Assembly (NCBI GenBank): GCA_002633025.1
Contig: NMRB01000114.1
Location: 548,973 to 612,972, forward strand
Source of the DNA: Notospermus geniculatus
Lineage: Eukaryota; Nemertea; Pilidiophora; Heteronemertea; Lineidae
Reading direction: 5' to 3'
Length of the DNA stretch: 64,000 nucleotides
Below, piece after piece: positions 1 to 13,700 of this stretch. The translations under genes and the position numbers were made by a program. Every line of letters begins with the position of its first letter. Position 1 is the first letter of the stretch. A model generated the notes under the pieces. The model was not told where the DNA came from. It searched no databases and worked only from the letters and a program-made list of their open reading frames with translations.

Positions 1-1290
1 GAGGCGGGCAATATGCTGCACGTATGCCTCCAACTCAGTGACGGATCCAGGAGTTGCTGAACGGAGGGGTGTGGAATGGGCAAACTCCATTCCCTGAGTG
101 CCAAATGCGCGAAGCCCCGAAAATTTTTTGGTAAAAGTGCCGGACATGCAATTTCCTGGCACCTGGGCAGGCCAAATTGAACTTTCTTTTTACTGAAAAT
201 CAGGGGCCTGATTACATGCCTTCCAAAAGTTTTGCTGCTCGGCCTTGGATCCGCCATTGCAACTGGAGTCGGGTACGGTATATAGAAACTTGAAAATCAG
301 AGAGGAAGTTTTGGGAAGGGGGGGGGGGCGATTTTTCCCTTTCTCTGCCCTCTAACAACAAGTACACCTATACTTTATGAGCACAAGAAATGTGCAATCG
401 AAAAAATCATGCCAAAAATTCGACCTTGGTGGAGCAAATGGCTCTTGATTATGACCAAACTTTGTGCACGTCAAATGTGAGGAAGGATTTCTTCTGCAGT
501 TCGTCTAAGGCACTGGAACATTGTCATGGGGTTATCCCATTAAACTTATCCGTGAGTCCGCCCTAAACCCAGTAGACGTGAGAAGTGTTTGGAGCCAACA
601 TCTCGACGCTACCAACGCCATGCACTTTGTGCACTCCGCGGCTATAAGCAACTTGTGCTAGGACCTGCTTGGTAGAAGCATTGGGAGTATCAACAGATAC
701 ACATGGATCTGTATTGTTTTTAACACAGTTCCATGTCCCAGTCCCTATCCAATTCCACCCCTCACCTGGTTTCCTCATTGGGGTCATGATTGATATACAT
801 GTGTAGCAACACATGTATATCAGGAGGGAGCTTTGAATGATGACTGAATGAGTTACTTCACCTACTCAAATCTCGCTGAAACTTCCAATGATGAAAGGCC
901 TTTCTATTATATTTTCACTGCACCTCAAAAGAAGTTACATCAATATTGAAATATAACCGAAAGACCTGAACTCATCATTGCAAGCTTCCTCCTATATCAA
1001 GCCGATTTCACCAGGCTGCCTACCGTCTTAGGTATCCACTCAACGGCCCGAAGGAAGTTTCTGACAATGCCCAAGCCTCTCCACAGACTAACTGACGCAC
1101 CTGTAGCCAGGGAGAAGAAATTGCCCCACCTTTGAACATTTTCAGCTTTCTCTCTGGATTAATGCTCAATCTCGGTTTGCACTTGGCTGAGCTGAGCTCT
1201 GTCGTTTATCCAATGTTGGATTGCTTTTAAAATAGGCTTCCTCTCTGTTTTCAACACCACGAGTTACTGCACTTTTTGTATTTTTTATTT
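1..1290. other. Flank without a recognisable gene
   Basis: I see no exon, foldback or tandem array here. A G run lies at 319-328. The short frame at 563-814 has no recognisable content. Confidence 0.5.
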
Positions 1291-1484
1291 TGGCCACCTG
1301 GTGGCCAAGCCAAGAATCACTTGGACCGAAACTTGGTGTCAAAGGTCATATGACCTAGGGGTATATATGTACCAAGTTTCAGATCAATAGCTCCAGCGGT
1401 TACAAAACGTGCCCTGCTAACGGACGCCACCGACGACGATGATGGACACTGCGTGACAACTATAGCTCACAGGTGAGCTAAAAA
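1291..1484 (+). repeat. Dispersed repeat, family G (194 bp)
   Basis: It runs from CCACCTGGTGGCC through ACCAAGTTTCAGATCAATAG and GTGCCCTGCTAACGGAC to the end AGCTCACAGGTGAGCTAAAAA. The same unit occurs at 21594-21792 (with a GAC microsatellite) and a shortened one at 10453-10558. The A-rich 3' end and shared orientation suggest a retroposon, but no source is identified. Confidence 0.75.
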
Positions 1485-1716
1485 TCTATAACCTGCGCAA
1501 GCATGGGGTCCGGACCCCCTGGACTCCCCCTCTGGACACGCGCCTACATATCAATGTGACGATCAGATCACGTCAGCTGCCATGTTGCCATTCGACTATC
1601 GTGGAAATCCAACCAGTTCGTTGCTGTCACCTTCCATTCATCACACTGAAAACCACATGTTTCTTTCACCGACTCGATCTCCAATGTTTCTGCCACGTCT
1701 CCTCCAAAGACGTAAC

Positions 1717-1752
1717 TCAGGCTGATCCCATCGGCTTTAGGTCTGGTGAAAC
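1717..1752 (-). CDS. OXCT1: OXCT1 last exon and stop (residues 483-493)
   Basis: This tiny terminal coding piece reads [11 protein letters not shown] followed by TGA and aligns with the VSPKLMPM end of SCOT. The acceptor is tgtatttcag. Confidence 0.9.
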   Translation of the reverse strand, partial: VSPDLKPMGSA

Positions 1753-4700
1753 CTGAAATACAAATGACGATTGGTCAGTCACAAAGCTACACACGAGCAG
1801 GGAAGTTTCTGAGTAATAAGATGTCTACAGCCCGTGGAGCACCAAATTTAAAGCCTCACAGTATTGAATTTTACGACATTTTCAAAGTGTTAGGACTGTG
1901 CAGGTAGAGGTCTCATAGCCTCGTGATGGTCCTCAAATGCTTGCCTGATACGTACTTCAAAGAATTACAGTAAACCTCGCCTAAGTCGACACTTTTGGGA
2001 CTGAAGATTTTCTCTCGACTTAGAAATATGACGAGTAATGCTAAGTCGTCATAATGACGACTTAACGCATTACTCATCATTATGACGACTTGTAGGTATA
2101 ATAAAGTATATAAAGTCAATTTCCAGAATATTTAGCAAATTTTCGACCCCAGTTCAGGCTGGAACTTTACAATCTGAAACTCTACAAAAGGCTGAGCTGA
2201 AACCCAAATGTAGATCTGAAGTATCCAACCCAAACAGGATGGATCAGCAATTAAGGAATGAAAAGAGTCCAAGCCCCAAAAATTGGTTGCTCAACCTAAC
2301 AAGGAATAAAAGTCGGTATAAGTCGGCTTAATGACGACTTATCCTAGTGGGGAATCCCCGTGGTGTAGGCGTCTGCATCTACAACAACCCAACCACATGA
2401 TGCGCTGGAGCATTCAACTTGTGCAGTGCATCACCTACACATCAGTAATGGCTATCAGGCGTGACCAGTGACTGATCAGACTCTTTCATTACCATTGAAA
2501 TCTACAGCGCCCCGCAGCGGTGACCGATTGAATCAGTCTGTGAGTGTACATTGCAGAAGTTGCCGGCGGCAGCCAACTAGTTTTTTTTCAGTGACGACTT
2601 AGAGTTGGAAATTAAGGGATTTGTGTTACTTGGGACTGGACGTCGAGTGTCGAGTTAGCCATTTTGACGACTTACATTTGACGACTTAGACAGGGACATT
2701 TCATTGGAAATAACGTTAAGGAAAATCGGGACTTTCGCTATTGTGACGACTTGTGCACTTTGACGACTTACACGCTGTCGACTTAGGCGAGGTTTACTGC
2801 ATTTACCACTGGCCTGTGCACATTTCCAAGCTTGGCAATTTACCCATGTTGAAGTTAGGGTGAATCATACTTTAGAAGATTTTGTGGACTGAATAATGTA
2901 CAGTACCTCAAATTCACATTCTGTAGCTTCAATGACATCCTGTACGCTGAGACCATCGGCGATTTCCACCAGCGTCAAACCGCTCTCTGGGTTAACATCG
3001 AAAACACCCTGTGGATGAGGAAAAGATTGTCAACGCCCTGAGAGTGGAGGTCATTCCTAGCAATCTATTCATCGTTTCGACGGCCCCCCGCCATCTTGAA
3101 TTTCTTGCAAACTGCACATGCGCAGTTACATCTGGTGGGCAGTCTCGCGCAGGCCTGTGGGACACAATGGGGCAAATTCGTATCTCTTCAACAATCAATC
3201 ACTTTGCGTTGGTTTGCCTACCAGAAAAGTGCGCATGCGCGGGTTCCAGGAAATCTCCGTGGAAACCAAGATGGCGGCGGGTCGTCGAAACGATGAATAG
3301 ACAAATCCCAAATTGCCGTAAACGAGAAAGACCTGCGCACTTCCGCCAAAATCGCAAACACAACCTCAGTCTGAAACTGAATGACGTGATGCAAACAACC
3401 CCACGACAGTGACTTCGACGACACTGCGACCATTGCTGAATCATGGATTGCGACACGTCAGCTGGTTTCAGATCGAGGTTGTGGTTGCGATTTTGGTGGA
3501 AGCACACATGCATATCACACTGCTATACAATACATCAACCTCTCATCCAGTGTTCTAGGCAGAAATTTTTCCAAACAGGGTGGGATGACTGCATTTTCCT
3601 ATGATTTTAAGGCCCTGGATTTTCAAACAGGTGGGATGAAATTCAAACAGGGTGGTGTAATAGAAAATGCATTGCAAGTTATATTTTTAAACAGGGTGGT
3701 AAACATTTGAACAGGGTGGTAAAATGACCTCTGAATTTTGAACAGGGTGGTACCGCCCTGTGAAACTGGCCTGGCTAGATCACTGTCTCATCACACACAC
3801 CATTATCTTACCATTTCAGTGATGATCATGTCAACACAATTCTTCCCAGTCAATGGCAACGAACAACTGTTCAAGATTTTATGTTTGCCTCGCTGAAAAG
3901 GTAAAATAAACAAATTTTTAACCACAGAAGGATATTTGGGCAAGTACTCCAACAGAGCAAGTTCCAAGATCTCTATTCCCAGATCTTCTCTGGGTGCATC
4001 GCTCTACGATCATAATTTACCGACTTCAAGAAGCGGTTATCTCACTGAAGTTTTTCAGAATCACTCCACAATGAAAATGAAATGTGACCCTCCACTACAA
4101 AACCAGTGTAAAGTCGCTCAGAATATGAGCCTAAACGTACTGGCCTAACACCAGGAGATAAAGATAAAGACATGATCACTCGGACCTCACAACAGACATG
4201 CAGACAATACTGAATTTGACAATACATTGGTCCGAATTTGCCAACCTGAAAGTGACTGGCAGTTGTTGTTTTGGTGGCAGTTTACATTTGTCAGTTTCGG
4301 TGTTGTCTGTCTATTGTGAGGTCCGAGTGATCATGTCTCTATGTTTATCTCCTGGTGTCATGCCAGTACGTTTAGGCTCAAGTTCCACGCGACTTTACAC
4401 TGGTTTTGTGGCGGAGGGTCACAAATATGGGTGAACCAACCGGGCAGACCAGTCAGTCAGCAGTGGAATGGCCATGAAGTGGTGAACCGAGCACTTACTG
4501 CCGTGTGTTCCATTGTGACGACAACTTTAGTTGCAGTGCTGCCTACGAGGTCCATAGCTCCTCCCATTCCTTTCACCATTTTCCCCTGAAATCAACGATG
4601 ATACGAGTAAAATAGAATGATTTCTTATTTACATTTTCAAGATACACTGGAATTTGCCTTGTCACCAAGAAAACCAACAGATTAAGAGTCAACTTTCCAA

Positions 4701-7700
4701 CTGCGTTTCTTGACCCACTCTGGAGAGTACACAAGGGCAGAGTCATCCTGGATCCATAAACCTATAGGACTTGTCTTTTAAGGCGCGCAATTGCACTCCG
4801 GTACCTAAAATCATGCCGAGGTGTGCAAAAATTAGCGTGCCTCACAATTTATCACTTTCAAAATTCGCACGCCTCACTGGAAAGATCGTGATCCACCAGA
4901 TCATGCAATAGGGCCATGAGACATGCTGCTGAGTAACTAACACAGCCATTGGTTCTCCTGATAATAATGTACTCTGACTGCCAATCAGAATGCCCGTTTC
5001 TCCAGATCATGCATTGGTATGCAAAATGGCGTCATCAGTTATGGACGCTGTGGACATGGTGGAAGAAGGAAAACCTCTTCGTTTGTCAAAGTTCCAAAAC
5101 GGAACTGAGCACCTAAAACAACTGAAGGGCTCAAAAAACTGAGGGCCTGCAGTTTTTAAAAGACAAGCACTGAAACCTACAGTATCTAACTCACCGGAAT
5201 CATCCAATTGGCAAGATCTCCATATTTTGAAACCTGAAGTGCACCCAGTATTGTAAGATCAATATGGCCGCTGAAAAACCAACAAACAGGTATTATATAT
5301 ATACTGTGGTGTCGGAGTTACGCCGGATTGGGGGCGGTTCTATAGGCCTACATTATAACCCGCAGGCGCAGCCTTAATACATAAACCCGCAGGCCCACAC
5401 CACAATTTTAGGACGCAGAGCCAACCCCAAATTCCCCAGAACCAATCGTGGGTCACGGCGTGACCATGTAATATGGTAATAGCAAAATGGGCGGATATGG
5501 AGCCTGTCCGGCGTAACTCCGACACCACAGTATATTTAATTATTCATGTGTACAGAATATAGATATCCAAAAAACAGCACAAAAACGACACAGAGTATAC
5601 AATAAATCCGAAAGTCGTCTCTGAATATTTCGCAAATTTTCGACCCCAATCGGGGTCTTCCTCAGGCGCTATGTAGATCTCTTCTACATAGCGCCTGAGG
5701 AAGACCCCGATTGGGGTCGAAAATTTGCGAAATATTCGGAGACGACTTTCCGATTTATTGTGTACAGAATATACATACTAATTATTAATTAATGAGTTCT
5801 ATAAAACACGTGCAAGTGTGGAAGTGCAACAATACAGTAAGTCTTCTGTGAACAATGTTCTATGTGTGTTCAATGTTCTATTAGTCATCTGAAGAAGGAA
5901 CTTTGTCATTTGCACTCTTATATCAAAGAATGTAAGAATATCAAACGATGCTGCCACAACTGTGGAAAACATTGAAATAAGCGGCAGGCAAAGAATGGCA
6001 AAATACTCACCCCCTGATCATAGCAAAGGAATTATCACTTGAGAAAAACGAGCAGCCAGGAACCGCAGTGACCGTTTCCTTCCCGGCATTGATGAGGTCC
6101 GGATCCTCCTCCCCTTTTAAAGGGTACGGCCCAAGTCCCAGGAGGCCGTTCTCACTCTGTAACTTGACAACGATGCCTGGTTTGATGAAATTGCTGGCTA
6201 ACATGGGCATGCCAATACCGAGGTTGGCTGGTGGCGATGTTAAGGTCAAATTTCTTGGCAACGATTCTTTAATGACTTACGTCCCCTACAGGAATCCAGG
6301 ATGGTAAAATTTTCCACAGAGAATGGCAAGCCTTGATCTAACGTTCGCACCATTCAAATGAGATTTAGGCCCGTATTTTAGAATGCTCCTCAACGTAAAA
6401 GGAGTTCCTCAAGGCGATTGTTCTCCTGTTGAGGATCAAGTTATTCCAGAACGTGTCAAAATTTGACTGCAAAGGCCTCCTTAAAATTGCTTCCACAAGC
6501 CGAAGGTGCCATTGATTTTAGAACGTCCTTTGGAAAAAGGAACTCCTTAATTTAGCTGAGGATCTCCTTTATGCCAAAGGTTGGTCCGGAACTTACTATG
6601 GCCCGTATTTTAGAATGCTCCTCAACATAAAGGAGTTCCTCAAGGCTATTGTTGTCAACAGGAGAACAATAGCCTTGAGGAACTCCTTCACATTCTAAAA
6701 TACGTGCCATAGCTCATTGGGTGTAATCAATAGGAGCTGTCAGCGAGTTGACCACTAGGTGTCACTACGGCCCAATTCAATGCATCTAGCGGACCCAGTC
6801 ATTATCGATCGAGCAGCGATCATAATAGATTTCCTGTACATTAGGTCCGCTAAGACTCTGCTGCCATCTGTTAGCAATATGCGCGGCTGACTGCTCCTAT
6901 TGACATAGGAAATCGTTTTGTGAGGGCACCTTTAGTAACAGAGGGACTCCTTTACAAAGGAAATGGATAAGGCCGATTCTGGAATTGATTTTGCATGAGG
7001 CATCCTCAGTGAGGATTTCCTCTGACGAAAGGTGACCTCATGAAAGGGCACCTTAGGCCTAAAATAAACGAGGGTTCTAAAATACGGGCCTTAAAGGAGC
7101 TCGACGTTCAAGTTGTAAACACGATATTCACTAGTCTCGGGCACCCAGCTGCTCGGTCACCCAGCCGAATCTGAGGATCGAACGTTTGTGTCGCACTACC
7201 TGCGGAACGAAACGGTTGGCTGCGCAAGACTACATATTCACTTCAGTACATATCACCGATAATAGGTGGCAGCACAGCGTGGATAGAGAACCAGTGAGTG
7301 GTTGAGTGAGTTGCATTGGACCGGGCACCAGTCTAACGATCACGGGGCGCTACTGGTGCTGCCACCTTCACGAAGGAATAAAACTAGTTTGCTAGCCACT
7401 GTTTGTAAACAAACCAGTTTGTTTACAACTTGGACGTCGAGCTCCTTTAAAGTGTACCAGTCAAACGAACCTGGTCCCAGTGACTCCTTTATTTATTAAT
7501 TAAAGGATACCATACATTCCATCTTTAAATTCAAGAGCCGCACGTCTTACAATCTGTTCCCTTCTGATAGCACCTGCTGATGTGTCCTGAGTTGCCGAAG
7601 CGCCACCTTCTGTCCGGTTCACTAAACGCTCGATACGTTTTTCATATTTATCACATTTGATGACACGTTGCACGTAAACGCCTGGCACGTGGACATCTTC

Positions 7701-10700
7701 CGGAGCGATTTCACCTAGTTCTACGATCTCTTCGACTTCGGCGACCGTGATTTTGCCAGCTTTGCACATTGGCGGGTTGAAATTGGCAGCGGTTTTTCTG
7801 CAAGTCAATAACAGGTAAACGGTGAATTTTTTGGGGGGTAGTTTCAGAATTTGTTCTCATGCCGGCTTTTCACGTGGAAGTTTTCTGTTGCAATTTTTCT
7901 GTCCGACAGCGACTTGCACGTGGAAGGTGCTCTCCAAGTAGACTGTCGACACTCTTGGAAATATGTGACCCGGCACAACAAAATGAGTTGGAAGTCACAC
8001 AGAGGAAGACCGAAGATGACACCAGACAACAATTACAGAAATCGACAAAGTCAAATTTCACAATGGGCAGACAATCCTGAAATATTGTTTGAATGACAAT
8101 ATTACCCGTCTCTTCATCGGCCATTGATCTACGGGGTTACCACCAGTTCACATTACGGGATCCCAGATTACCGGGCACTGTGAGGCATGTGTTCCGCCCA
8201 GCGTTCGCGACTTGAGAGACACTTACGCATGTTTTCCAAGCAAAAAAATGGTACTTTTATTTTTATTTTTTCACTGAGGGTGATTGAGTGGTGCGGGCAC
8301 AAAAAAAGTATTTTTTTAACTGAAAACTGGGAATTGGAGATGCGGGTGAAATAAAAAAATTTTATTTCATTTTGGCAATTTGGGGTAGAGGGAAATCCGT
8401 TAAACTAACAATCAAATTGGTATGGCCTAAACACGGCAGTCGTCGACATGGACACACAGGCAAATTTTGTTTCACGTGGAAGAGCCACGCGACAGAAACT
8501 TGCGACAGTAACTTGCTCGACAGTTGCAAGAGCTTGCGGACAGACACTTTCAACATTTTTTTCTTTCATCTGAAAGACCCATCGGTAGGTTTATTGCGAC
8601 AGTTTTGCCAGAACTGTCGCAAGTTTTCTTTCACGTGGAAGGCCGGCATCAAAGGTTATGTCCTGGACCTAATAGCGGATGGAATCAATCACCAATGCTC
8701 CCTTACTTAAATGTGAGATTGCCAGCTTTGTCAGCTTTCCAGGCCTTGACGAGGGCAAAATCACCGGTTATAGCATGTTCCATGATGTAGTTATGTCCAT
8801 TAAACATTCTATCCTGAAATGATAAACAAAACGATAACTTAGAGGAGTCCGGTGGTGTAGTGGTTCGGGTCTCTGACTACTCTTCATTCCACATCTGAGT
8901 GGCGCGAGGTTTTCAGCCGATATCTCCGCAACGGCTGGCTCAAAATTGACATACCATACATCGACTTGTCTTTCTTGTCGGTATCTTTCTGCTATCTTCG
9001 TTTTTCACGCAAGGCCGAAAACGGATCCCTTTCTCAAAACCCATTTCATTTCGCCATGGTGTTCAGTGCAGTTTACACGTGCGCGATGCATTGCGTCATT
9101 TCAAAATGGCCACCATTTCGGCCGTAAACACGAACTGTGATTGGCGAAAGAACTTTTTTCTGTCACGTTTTTTGGGAAAATGACAACGATGATGGCTGTA
9201 GCGGCAAGAAAGATGAATCCATTGACGTATGTTTCGTCAAATCTGACCCAGCCGTTACGGAGCTATCGTTCCTAAAGCTCGCGCCACTCGAAAGTAGAAT
9301 GGAGAGTAGGCCTAGCGGTCAAAAGGGTACCGGGTTTGAATCTCACTGGGCATGAGACTTTCGGCAAGTCTCTTTGCCTCAACGGCCTCTCTCCACCCAG
9401 GTGTATAATTGGGTACTGTCGGAAATGCTCGATTGTAGCGCTGAATGAGCAGCTCATCTGAGTTCTACTGAAAGGTTTCAGGACCGACTGGGTTTTAAGT
9501 GTTAAGTCGGATGAAAACCTCTACGGTAGTTGACATCAGACTATAAACCCACACTTTAACTTTTTTTTTAACTTACGACACACACGCATGTCAAAAACCT
9601 GATGTGATGTTGGAAACAATACAATACATGTGGCGGTCTAGGAAACCCGTCGGATGCCACGTTTGAGGAAAGTGTTCATGGCCTTGGTGAACCCGCACAT
9701 TTCAATAGCTGAAATGTACTTCGTAACAGGCAAACAGTAGCAGATCAATGCACATGCAGTCTGACAGCCCTTGTTGATCATTCAGCGACATCCGACGGGT
9801 TTTCCTAGACCGCCACACGTGTAATCAACTCACTACAGTGAGCTGTAGAGCTACAAATCAAAGCCCAATACAAAGTTTACAAAGATTTCTTTCACGCATG
9901 ACCCCCAATTATAATCCTGCCTTACCTCCCTGGGCTCACTAGCAATAGCCACCTCCCCCTCGGCGTTGTACTTGATGGGTGACCCGCCCATGTGTATCAA
10001 CGTTCCGTAACCCGTCGCTGTGAAAAATGCAGGAATACCAGCTCCTCCGGCCCGGATTCTTTCTGCCAAGGTTCCCTGGTTGGAAAGAAACGAAACATAT
10101 CAAATCGCAATTCACCAGAGCCTAAAAAGGATAGATCATAACAGATTGTGGGAAAAGTGATTGTAAAAGGGACTGTTCATTTTCGTCAATTGAGGAATCT
10201 GAATTGTGATCTTTAAGATGAAATGGTCCATGGACCATGTGCTCACCCGTAGTGTAATGACAGAGAGAGCGTATTGATGGGTGCCGTGTTGATCAGCAAT
10301 GATATAAAAATGCCACCTGGCGGGCATATTTGAAGTTTAATCAGGCCGAAATTTGACATGCTTGTAAAGGTCATCTAGAGGGAGGTAAATATCAAGTTTG
10401 AGCACTCTGTGTCAAGCCATTCCTGAGTTATAGCACTTGGATGATTTTCAGGTTACGCCACCTGGTAGCCATATTGGATGTCCAATCAGGCCGAAACTCG
10501 ATAACGGACAACGACGGACGCTGCACCATCGTAATAGCTCACCCCGGTGAGCTAAAAATGGTGGAGAATGCTATGAAGTTGCAAATTGAAGCGATTATCC
10601 CTGCAATTTACAAGTGCATAGCTTTTTCCCTTTTCCCAAAGGTCACAACTCAGATTCCTCAAGTGACGAAAATGAACGGCCCCTTCAATCAAGGAACCCA

Positions 10701-13700
10701 TACACATTAAATCAACCAAGCCCAAACTAACAAACAGCTGTTCGCCAGTGGCTCATTTTTCACTCTTCAATTACCGTATTACTATTTTCCGCATGACTAA
10801 CCACACCGTCCAAAGACCCGCACCCCCATAGGTCATTGCTAAATCCTCAGAAGACCCGCACCACACCGCATCACCCGCGGCTTATAACATGAATGATTCT
10901 CGTGAGAGGAGCATGACAGATATACCCAGTATCAGGTCTCGGGTAGACTGGTTCCTGGTCCCAACATAGCTGACGCAACAGCTATGTTGGGACCAGGAAT
11001 CAGTCTACCGGTATAACTCGGGTATTCGAACGGACTGAACCAGAACAAGCCTCGTTTTCAATCAAACAAAATGGCTTTGCTGGCATGGCTGGGAATGCCC
11101 ATGCAGTTTACCAAGATTTGACATGTTTCACGCCAGAATTTTGTGCACATTCATGAAAATAGGCCTATGACATGATGCAAGCAACAATAAAGCATGGATT
11201 TTAGATATCTTCTGTGAAATGCATGATTATACAGGGGTTTCATTAGAAGCCGGCGACCGGCGAAATTCGACGTCTATTTCGGCCGTGATCGACGGTACTT
11301 CCCGCCAAGGTTTAGAAAAAAAATCTCCTCAAACATTGTCAAAATGCCCAAACACCCTTCCAAGTCACTTGTCTTTTATCAATTCTGACAAATCAAACAT
11401 ACAATTCACAATATGTCATGCCGCTGAGTTCTCCATTAATGCGTTCCGCCATGTCCTGCGACTGGTTTGACCACCCCGCTTCCGACTTCGGTAGTGTTGG
11501 CACCAAAACCAATGATGAGGCAAGCGCATGCTGTCCAGAAACAATGGCGGTCAAGCGTGGCAAGCGATGGCAACTGGCAAGCGAGCCACTTCAGCCAGCC
11601 AATAGCCCAAAACGCCCACGAACAGTACAGTACACGAACAGTACATCCCTAAATTAACCCCAAATCAAATTCATTTCCGTCCGACAACCCGACAGCGTGC
11701 TGTACTGAGAAATATCGGTCATGGGCGCATGCTACATGGACTGCAAGGAATGTGTATCGATATATCATTACCGGCCTCGTAACCCTGTTGGATTTTTGCT
11801 GGAGGTATGGAGTCCACGACAGGCTACAGTCCACCTGCGTGGGGTCTTTTACTTGCCCTGGCATAGACACTCAGGCACAAGGGACCACGGCCTTTAGTCC
11901 CATCTGACGGACCTTGCATTTCTGTGTCACAATTTTTTGTACATGCTTTCGCCGGGAGTCGAACTCGCGCCGACCCATTGCACAGTTGCTAGTCAAGCGC
12001 GCTAACCACTCGACAACCGGGCTTGGACGATCGATCACAGCACCCCCAAAATCCTTGCTGCGGCCATATTGTGAACTAAACTTCTAGTTCGAAATTTGGC
12101 CAGAGCGGAGATTTTGGGGGCACTGCGATCGATTCCTCGAACTAGAAGCACGTGTCGGGCCCGGCAATTCAAAATATAGTGACTGGGTTGCTGAAATAAA
12201 GGACGCAAAGGTAGCCTACCAGTCCGGTATGAAAACAAAGACTGAGGATTAGTTTCAGCAAAGGCAGGACTACATGTGGTGGCAGGGTGTCTACAGCCCG
12301 TGGAGTAGACCTTTCTAAGACATTTTAAGACCAAGTACTGACAAAATTTAAGACCCTTTTCCTTCTAAATGAAGCACGAAAACAGATCCCTGGGGGATGT
12401 CAGGCACTGAAAGGGAAGACTTATTTTCATATTTGCCCATTGTCTGTTAAATTGGTACAGGTACCGGGTACTCACTTGAATGCAGGCTGGCCCAAATAAC
12501 CAACACAAGCATCAGTAGAAAAAACAGCGATAACTTTTTTCAAAATTGTCTTGAAGTCAAAATTACCGGGGAAAGACCTTTTTAAGACCTTCTTACAAAA
12601 ATTTTCAAATTTAAGACAAGGCCTTGAAAATGGAAGTTCCAAAAGTACATGTAAGACTTTTTAAGACTTGTAGACACCCTGCGTAGTGGCAAATAAAATA
12701 AAGAATAAAATATAATAAAATTAAGAATTTCAATGAAACTCAAGCTGTTGCTTTTTATCTTGATTTTGACAATGCGTCAATCAGTCATAACATGCCATGG
12801 TTTGAAGCCCTTTTCAACAAAGTATAAGGCAAGGTTCACTGGCACACCGACCCAGTCCGTTTCCAGTCCGTTTGCCCCTAGTTTTCCGGATACGACAGCG
12901 CTGAAGTCCATTTATTGATGGATTTTTTGCGGACCTGAATCGAACCAATTCCATGTGCCAATGAACCTTGCTTTAGGGGGGTTTTCCCCATTTACGGTTC
13001 AGGGCGACAGGTGGTCTCCTGCTACTCATCCAAGGTCTCCCGATACTTTGCTGAAATTGAAAAGATAATGAGACCCCTCTGCATGTTTAGTGCAAATTTT
13101 GTTGAATTCAGACTAGTTGATCTTATGATACAAAAGGACTGAATTAAAGATGTGTCACGAGTATTTTCCACAGGCCGCGAAAATCATTATTTATATTTTT
13201 TTTGTGTGTTGATTCTTTCTTTGTCTTATGATTAATTTGTTGGTGGCATGCCCCTCTAGAAATTCTTTTGATACCGCAAGTTTTCAATTTGATGGGTTGG
13301 CATGTCCCAAAAGTCCAAATAACATGTAAACATCCATGTTTACAAACACTGAATGTACAAACACTGAATGTACGTAAACAATGAGGTTGTGAAACATTAT
13401 CACGAACGATGAGAGCGCAGGGTCATCTGTGTCCATTTGAATAGGCTAACTTACATTTGCACATGGAACATTTGCACATGACCCAGCTGGGGAAAAAGTT
13501 AATGAAAGCCCTGGATCCGAAAGATAAATTCCAACTGGCCTGCAACGGAACCTGCCCTCTATCATGTCTATACACACAGCCCAAACTCACCTGAGGAGTG
13601 AGCTCCACTTCTAATTCTCCATGAAGATACTGCCGCTCAAATTCAGCATTTTCTCCAACATAAGATGATATCATTCGTTTAATCTAGAATAAAACAAAAG

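Larger units (their letters stand above)
6368..7090. mobile_element. Composite foldback element with nested insertions
   Basis: GGCCCGTATTTTAGAATGCT at the left and GGTTCTAAAATACGGGCC at the right are inverted. Inside lie a second full hairpin of the same family (6600-6709) and a different MITE (6730-6905), so at least three insertion events are stacked in one OXCT1 intron. Confidence 0.8.
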
